A stretch of 9,729 bases of DNA, taken from contig JAHFPK010000085.1 of assembly GCA_023266715.1 (NCBI GenBank), forward strand, positions 1-9,729. Direction: 5' to 3'. Both the position numbers and the translations under genes were made by a program. Of the stretch, positions 6,006 to 9,729 are shown one piece after another. The notes under the pieces were generated by a model that saw only the letters and a list, made by a program, of their open reading frames with translations, was not told the DNA's origin and made no database searches. The stretch is from Hyphomicrobiales bacterium (lineage in GTDB: Bacteria; Pseudomonadota; Alphaproteobacteria; Rhizobiales; Aestuariivirgaceae). Position 1 is the first letter of the stretch, and every line of letters starts with the position of its first letter.

Positions 6006-7310
6006 ATGAATGCACCTGCAACTTCCGCGGCCGGGATGAACAAGAAGTGGGTTGAACGGCGCGCCAAGGCGGTTTCTCGCGCAGTGGGCATGGCGGCCCC
6101 TGCGATGGCGGCACGCGCCGAGAACTCCGAAATCTGGGATGTCGAGGGCAATCGCTATGTGGATTTTGGCGGCGGCATTGCCGTGGTCAACACGGGCCAC
6201 CGGCATCCCCTGGTGATGAAGCGGGTTTATGAGCAGCTGGAAAATTTCACCCACACCTGCGCCACGATAATGCCCTATGCGCCTTTCGTTGAACTCTGCG
6301 AAAAGCTCAACGCCATTGCGCCGATGTCGGGCGAGAAGAAATCGGCTCTTGTCACCACGGGGGCAGAGGCGGTTGAAAACGCCATCAAGTATGCGCGTTG
6401 CTACACCGGGCGGTCTGATGTCATCGCTTTCCACGGCGCCTTTCATGGCCGCACATTATTGGGCATGGCACTCACCGGAAAAGTTCTTCCCTACAAGGCC
6501 AGTTTTGGCCCGATGCCTGCGGGCATCTGGCATGTCCCGTTTCCGGTTGAACACAAGGGCATCAGCGTTGACGATTCCATTCATGCGATCGAGATGCTGT
6601 TCAAATGCGATGTGGAGGCTTCGCGCGTGGCTGCCATCATCATCGAGCCGGTGCAGGGCGAAGGCGGTTTTTATATCGCACCCAAGGAACTGATGGTGCG
6701 GCTGCGCAAATTGTGTGACGAGCATGGCATTGTGCTGATTGCCGATGAAATTCAATCGGGCTTCGGGCGCACGGGCAAATGGTTCGCGATGGAGCATTTC
6801 GGCGTTGAGCCGGATCTCGTCACCGTTGCCAAATCCCTGGCTGGCGGCTTTCCGCTGGCTGGCGTGGTGGGCCGCGCCAAGATCATGGATGCGCCGGAAC
6901 CCGGCGGCATCGGTGGCACTTATGCGGGCAACCCGGTTGCCTGTGCAGCGGCACTTGGTGTGTTTGATGCCTTTGAGCAGGAAGGTCTGATGGCGAAGGC
7001 TGAAGCCCAGGGCAAGAAAATTATGGCGCGCCTCAAGGCGATCAAGGCCAAGGGCAAGGGGATGGCCATTGGCGATATTCGCGGGCTTGGCGCCATGTGT
7101 GCCTTTGAACTTGTGACTGAACACGGCGGCAACAAGCCTGATGCGGGTGGGGCCAAAGCACTCGCTGCGAAGTGCTTGGAGCGCGGACTGCTCATTCTGA
7201 CATGCGGAATTTATGCAGACACGATCCGCGTGCTCACGCCTCTTACGGCTTCCGACATGATATTGAACGAGGGTTTGGATATTCTGGAGTCAGCGTTACT
7301 GGGGAATTGA
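6006..7310 (+). CDS. gabT: 4-aminobutyrate aminotransferase, class-III PLP enzyme
   Basis: The protein of 434 aa has the full set of class-III aminotransferase motifs. TTGAEAVENAIKYAR (residues 117-131) binds the cofactor phosphate. AFHGAFHGRT (141-150) stacks on PLP. ADEIQSGFGRTG (246-257) carries D247 for the pyridine nitrogen. K276 in VAKSLAGGFPLAG forms the Schiff base. The D247-K276 distance (29) equals that of E. coli GabT (D239-K268). The enzyme converts GABA plus 2-oxoglutarate to succinate semialdehyde plus glutamate. 5-Aminovalerate or related omega-amino acids are possible alternatives. ATG 6006 has a clear Shine-Dalgarno (AGGAGA, 5995-6000, 5-nt spacer). No gabD lies beside it in the window. 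It is divergent from the amidase and points toward a second class-III aminotransferase at 9290. Confidence 0.92.
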   Translation: MNAPATSAAGMNKKWVERRAKAVSRAVGMAAPAMAARAENSEIWDVEGNRYVDFGGGIAVVNTGHRHPLVMKRVYEQLENFTHTCATIMPYAPFVELCEKLNAIAPMSGEKKSALVTTGAEAVENAIKYARCYTGRSDVIAFHGAFHGRTLLGMALTGKVLPYKASFGPMPAGIWHVPFPVEHKGISVDDSIHAIEMLFKCDVEASRVAAIIIEPVQGEGGFYIAPKELMVRLRKLCDEHGIVLIADEIQSGFGRTGKWFAMEHFGVEPDLVTVAKSLAGGFPLAGVVGRAKIMDAPEPGGIGGTYAGNPVACAAALGVFDAFEQEGLMAKAEAQGKKIMARLKAIKAKGKGMAIGDIRGLGAMCAFELVTEHGGNKPDAGGAKALAAKCLERGLLILTCGIYADTIRVLTPLTASDMILNEGLDILESALLGN

Positions 7311-7330
7311 GGCAGATTGACCTGCCCTCA
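7308..7330 (+). terminator. Possible weak terminator hairpin after gabT
   Basis: TGAGGCAG (7308-7315) pairs with CTGCC-C-TCA (7322-7330), forming eight pairs with one bulged C and a 6-nt loop. It begins in the gabT stop region. A second small dyad, TCCC/GGGA, follows at 7333-7345. No U-tract is present, so intrinsic termination is doubtful; it may only protect the 3' end. Confidence 0.3.
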
Positions 7331-7460
7331 TGATCCCGTGATGGGAAAAGGAGCGCAGGCGTTCGAAGCAATTCGCCCGCTACCAGATGCATAGCTGACA
7401 TGGCGTTGGGACTGGCCTGCTTCTCTTTTTGACTTGAATCAGTCACTCCCATCTCCGCAT

Positions 7461-7949
7461 TCATTCGGTAGGAAAAACGAGGGAGTTTTGATTGCGCCAT
7501 CGCCAAGGCTCGGTCAATTTGTGACGCGCCCGATTGTTCTGTAGGTTATGCCGCGAAACTGCAGGCAGTTGGTGCCCTCCCAGGACACAGCATTCTGTCA
7601 GTGGCGCACTCCAATCGAACCGGACATCATTCCAGAACCAAGTAAAAGCAGCACCGCTCTCCTGCTGAACCAAGATGACTTCAATCATGATCCCCTTGAA
7701 TACGAAGGCTCGCTTATGGGCAAACCGTTTAAGCGGAATCTCCTCCATGTCGCTGGCAACCGCAAGCAGATGGTCTAGGGTTTGGAACGAGCGTGCCTCC
7801 AAGAGTAGGTCAATGTCCGCGTGGGAGCGGGGCTGACATAGTCCAAATGCCTCCTCCGCCCATCCACCGAAGAGTGCGCAAGAGAAGCCTCCCTCGCTTA
7901 GTCGGCTCATAATTTCTGTGACAATCGCAATGTTGTTTGCCTCTTGCAT
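7461..7949 (-). CDS. Small nucleotidyltransferase, aminoglycoside/lincosamide adenylyltransferase-like
   Basis: The protein of 162 aa has a nucleotidyltransferase core: LFGGW (residues 26-30), then HADIDLLL (43-50) with metal-binding D45 and D47, and a likely third acidic residue at E90 in IMIEVILV. This GGW...DxD layout is that of the ANT(2'')/LinB-like family, whose known members adenylylate antibiotics. Most chromosomal relatives are uncharacterised, and a resistance role is only a possibility. The C-terminal LPAVSRHNLQNNRARHK resembles the usual family end, so the gene appears complete although the tail after it is low in recognisable motifs. The start at 7949 has no good Shine-Dalgarno but sits 5 bp below a 25-bp palindrome that could be its operator. 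It lies alone between long spacers, oriented against gabT, which fits an acquired gene. Confidence 0.72.
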   Translation of the reverse strand: MQEANNIAIVTEIMSRLSEGGFSCALFGGWAEEAFGLCQPRSHADIDLLLEARSFQTLDHLLAVASDMEEIPLKRFAHKRAFVFKGIMIEVILVQQESGAAFTWFWNDVRFDWSAPLTECCVLGGHQLPAVSRHNLQNNRARHKLTEPWRWRNQNSLVFPTE

Positions 7950-7954
7950 TGCTA

Positions 7955-7979
7955 TAGATATTTACGCGAGTAAAATCTA
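7955..7979. repeat. 25-bp near-perfect palindrome upstream of the nucleotidyltransferase
   Basis: TAGAT-A-TTTAC (7955-7965) faces GTAAA-ATCTA (7970-7979) around a 4-bp GCGA centre. All ten bases of each arm match, with one extra A in the left arm. It ends 5 bp from the nucleotidyltransferase start codon, where a promoter or operator is expected. It is AT-rich, unlike the surrounding DNA. A dimeric repressor site is a reasonable guess; a leader hairpin is the alternative. Confidence 0.5.
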
Positions 7980-8245
7980 CGAGGGAAGTCTTCACCGGCC
8001 AGCTGGAGAAGTCGCCTGTCAAGCCGGCTACGTCTCGTTTCGGCCGTGAAGCTGACGTTCAAAATTTGGTTCTCCACGTTTCACTTTGACCCTGAGCGGC
8101 CGTTAGAAAGTTGAGGTTCTTCTGCAACGATTCCCGCGCCTAATCTAACACAATTGCGGCAAAACCAACCGCTCTCGACGAGTTGTCACCCTTCCAATAG
8201 TCTCTCATTTCGTCTGGTATAGATATCAGCGAGGACAGGACAACT
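7980..8245. other. Spacer without a recognisable gene
   Basis: The roughly 295 bp between the nucleotidyltransferase and the rhomboid gene contain no convincing coding sequence. The only open frames (minus strand, 8140-8328 and 7810-8022) overlap the neighbouring genes out of frame, lack a ribosome site and resemble no family I know. No tRNA, terminator with U-run, or repeated end was found. It may be decayed DNA. Confidence 0.5.
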
Positions 8246-9091
8246 TTAGGCAAGAGCCGCCGCAACCCAGGCGGAAGCCACGACCGCACCAACGGTGCCG
8301 GCACACGTCCACTGCAAGCCTCGATCAACGGTCCAATCGCGGTCCCACCTTGCTAGCAGCCAACCTGCAGCAATACCGGCTGCAAAGCCCAGCACATGCG
8401 CAAGTATGTCAGTATTCTCCCCGCTGAGACCCAGAAATGCCAGCAGGGCGAATCCACCAGCCAACGGCGTCCAGTTGCGCGGGGCGGAGATTGCGTAACC
8501 TCGGCGCCTAACCTGCCGCAATGCGGCGAGCAGACCGAGACCGGCAAATATCGCCGTGGAGGCGCCAATCGATGTGTGCTCAGGCGGTTGCACAAGCGCA
8601 CTTAGAACATTGCCTACTGTGCCACCGACGACCATCGAAAGCCCGGCTACACCAGCACCTGTGACCTGGGCCAAGAGCAGCAGAAAGACCGAGCCGAAAA
8701 CTAGATTGCCGAGAAGGTGTGCGCCGCTGGCGTGCAGGCACAAGGCCGTGACTGCGCGCCACCACTCGCCCTTGAGCATCAATCCGGTCTGGGCCGCCCC
8801 TTGGCCGAGCCAGTCGAATGAAAACGCTTCGTTGCGCGCGGCGGCAAAGAAGAACAACAATACGACCCAGTAAACCATTGCCACCTCGATGCGTGGCAAG
8901 GCCGGGAACAACCATTCTTTCTCGGGCAGCGGCTCGCGGTTTTCGCGGTCATAGGCCGCGAGTTCGGCATTGGCCCTTACGGCGTCCTCCCGCGTTACGT
9001 ACAGGGCCAAGAACTTGCCTTCCGGCGCAATCGATGACTGCATCCCCATGGCGATTAAAACCAAGGCATACTGTTCCGCCTGGCGGCGCAT
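8246..9091 (-). CDS. Rhomboid-family intramembrane serine protease
   Basis: The protein has 281 aa from ATG 9091. It has a cytosolic N-terminal domain of ~65 residues (EQYALVLIAMGMQSSIAPEGK...AYDRENRE), also seen in other proteobacterial rhomboids, then six or more transmembrane segments. The catalytic core is complete: LHASGAHLLGN (H120, H125, N129; the oxyanion His/Asn of GlpG-type enzymes), the nucleophile S178 in SIGASTAIF, and the general base H232 in ILAHVLGFAAG. It should cleave transmembrane helices within the inner membrane; the substrate is unknown. The start is uncertain. The frame stays open to a GTG at 9157 (303 aa) and no start has a good Shine-Dalgarno. ATG 9091 was chosen because family members begin just before the EQYALVL segment. 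The gene is on the minus strand between two plus-strand aminotransferase genes. Confidence 0.88.
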   Translation of the reverse strand: MRRQAEQYALVLIAMGMQSSIAPEGKFLALYVTREDAVRANAELAAYDRENREPLPEKEWLFPALPRIEVAMVYWVVLLFFFAAARNEAFSFDWLGQGAAQTGLMLKGEWWRAVTALCLHASGAHLLGNLVFGSVFLLLLAQVTGAGVAGLSMVVGGTVGNVLSALVQPPEHTSIGASTAIFAGLGLLAALRQVRRRGYAISAPRNWTPLAGGFALLAFLGLSGENTDILAHVLGFAAGIAAGWLLARWDRDWTVDRGLQWTCAGTVGAVVASAWVAAALA

Positions 9092-9289
9092 GGCGCAACG
9101 CCGCACTGCCACCAGATCGCCATGAACGTTTCGATCCACACCGGCCACCTTGTCCACATTCCGCTTGGAGCTGGGTTCGAGATAGGGTGTTGCAGACGGC
9201 TATGCAAGGCCGTTGACCCCCCCGAGCAAAGCTTATCTGGACAGTGAGGTGATGAGACCAGTAATAACAGAAGCGAAAGGGAGACAATC

Positions 9290-9729
9290 TTGACCAAGCT
9301 TTCCAATATGGCGGTGCGTGACATTGAAACAGTGTTGCACCCCTACACCAATCTTGCGCGCCACCGGGAAGTGGGGCCGCTGATCCTCAGCGAGGGGCGC
9401 GGCATCTATCTTTATGACGACAAGGGCAAACGCTACATTGAAGGGCTGGCCGGGCTTTGGTGCACAGCGCTTGGCTATGGCAACGAAGAAATTGTCGATG
9501 CGGCGGCGCAGGCCATGCGCAAACTTTCTTTCACCAATGTGTTCGGCGGCAAATCCCATGACGGGGTGATCGAGCTCTCGGAAAAGCTGAAAGAGATTGC
9601 CCCCTGCCCCACCTCCAAGGTGCTGTTCGGCACGTCAGGCTCGGAAGCCAATGACATGCAGATGAAGCTCACCTGGTACTACAACAATGCCAGGGGCAAA
9701 CCGGAGAAAAAGAAAATCATTTCGCGAAT
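9290..9729 (+). CDS. Class-III aminotransferase, putrescine/omega-amino acid-pyruvate type (5' part, runs off window)
   Basis: Reading from TTG 9290 gives 146 codons without a stop to the window edge. The product begins (M)TKLSNMAVRDIETVLHPYTNL and continues with GRGIYLYDDKGKRYIEGLAGLWCTALGYG and VLFGTSGSEANDMQMKLTWYYNNARGKP. These are strong matches to the N-terminal third of class-III PLP aminotransferases that use omega-amines (putrescine, beta-alanine, taurine-like substrates) with pyruvate. GTSGSEAND (residues 114-122) is the cofactor phosphate loop. The catalytic lysine would lie beyond the window. TTG is chosen over the ATG at 9308 because GGGAG (9279-9283) sits 6 nt upstream of it and because family members start with this SN-x-AVRD segment. 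The leader GGAGACAATC is identical to that of gabT. A role in polyamine or amine catabolism alongside GabT is inferred. Confidence 0.9.
   Translation, partial: MTKLSNMAVRDIETVLHPYTNLARHREVGPLILSEGRGIYLYDDKGKRYIEGLAGLWCTALGYGNEEIVDAAAQAMRKLSFTNVFGGKSHDGVIELSEKLKEIAPCPTSKVLFGTSGSEANDMQMKLTWYYNNARGKPEKKKIISR

Noticed and set aside
5904..6446. 180-codon minus-strand frame spanning the gabT N-terminus and its promoter region
   Set aside because: It is antisense to the conserved gabT N-terminus and has low-complexity shadow composition.
6456..7124. 222-codon open frame on the minus strand
   Set aside because: It lies fully antisense to gabT, whose motifs are complete. The translation is rich in His/Arg/Ala as expected of a shadow frame in GC-rich DNA, with no recognisable domain.
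7431..7444. GACT/AGTC dyad beside a T-run as a terminator
   Set aside because: The stem is only 4 bp and the T-run precedes the stem on the plus strand, giving A residues on the minus strand, so it works in neither direction.
7243..7506. 87-codon minus-strand frame after the nucleotidyltransferase
   Set aside because: I considered it as a frameshifted continuation of the nucleotidyltransferase, but it overlaps the gabT 3' end and its sequence carries no nucleotidyltransferase motif.
8095..8150. GTTAG and CCTAAT words suggesting an integron attC site
   Set aside because: The core-site consensus (RYYYAAC...GTTRRRY) is not met in the correct order, no hairpin joins them, and no integron integrase is present.
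8140..8328. 62-codon minus-strand frame at the 3' end of the rhomboid gene
   Set aside because: Half of it overlaps the rhomboid gene out of frame. It has no ribosome site and resembles no known family.
9213..9238. TTGACC ... TTATCT as a promoter for the second aminotransferase
   Set aside because: The -35-like box is good but the spacing is 14 bp, too short for normal sigma-70 use; no better -10 lies at 16-18 bp.

Overview
The window reads as chromosomal DNA of an alphaproteobacterium, most likely Hyphomicrobiales-like. This is inferred from moderately high GC, a stand-alone BioY, a DUF47-Pit pair, a NUDIX protein of the PKGW type, and frequent TTG/GTG starts. No phage, IS element, CRISPR array or plasmid gene is visible. 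Most of the window is ordinary metabolic housekeeping.

Layout. Positions 1-300: tRNA-Gln(UUG) on the minus strand and tRNA-Pro(CGG) on the plus strand are transcribed apart from back-to-back promoters. Positions 292-903 (minus): bioY, a biotin transporter S component, converging on tRNA-Pro. Positions 987-2360 (plus): an MBL-fold hydrolase of the LACTB2-like type, followed by a GNAT acetyltransferase. Positions 2454-4605 (plus): a tight three-gene unit made of a DUF47/PhoU-like protein, a Pit phosphate transporter and a NUDIX hydrolase. Its junctions are TAATG and ATGA overlaps. Positions 4493-5911 (minus): an amidase-signature enzyme whose 3' end overlaps the NUDIX gene tail-to-tail by 113 bp. 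Positions 6006-7310 (plus): a GabT-type 4-aminobutyrate aminotransferase, divergent from the amidase.

Positions 7311-9289 form a looser segment. It holds two minus-strand genes, a small nucleotidyltransferase (7461-7949) and a rhomboid protease (8246-9091), with relatively long non-coding spacers. From 9290 to the window end is the 5' part of a second class-III aminotransferase on the plus strand. It has a TTG start and the same ten-base ribosome-binding leader as gabT.

How the genes fit together. DUF47, Pit and NUDIX are probably one phosphate-linked operon: a low-affinity phosphate permease, its regulator, and a phosphohydrolase resembling diphosphoinositol/dinucleotide polyphosphate hydrolases. 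The amidase and the two aminotransferases suggest catabolism of amides and omega-amino compounds (GABA, polyamine-like amines). The two genes between the aminotransferases look unrelated to that pathway and may be a later insertion. I found no clearly new system. The points most worth a second look are the phosphate/NUDIX coupling, the convergent coding overlap, two inverted repeats (2391-2425 and 7955-7979), and the segment splitting the two aminotransferases.
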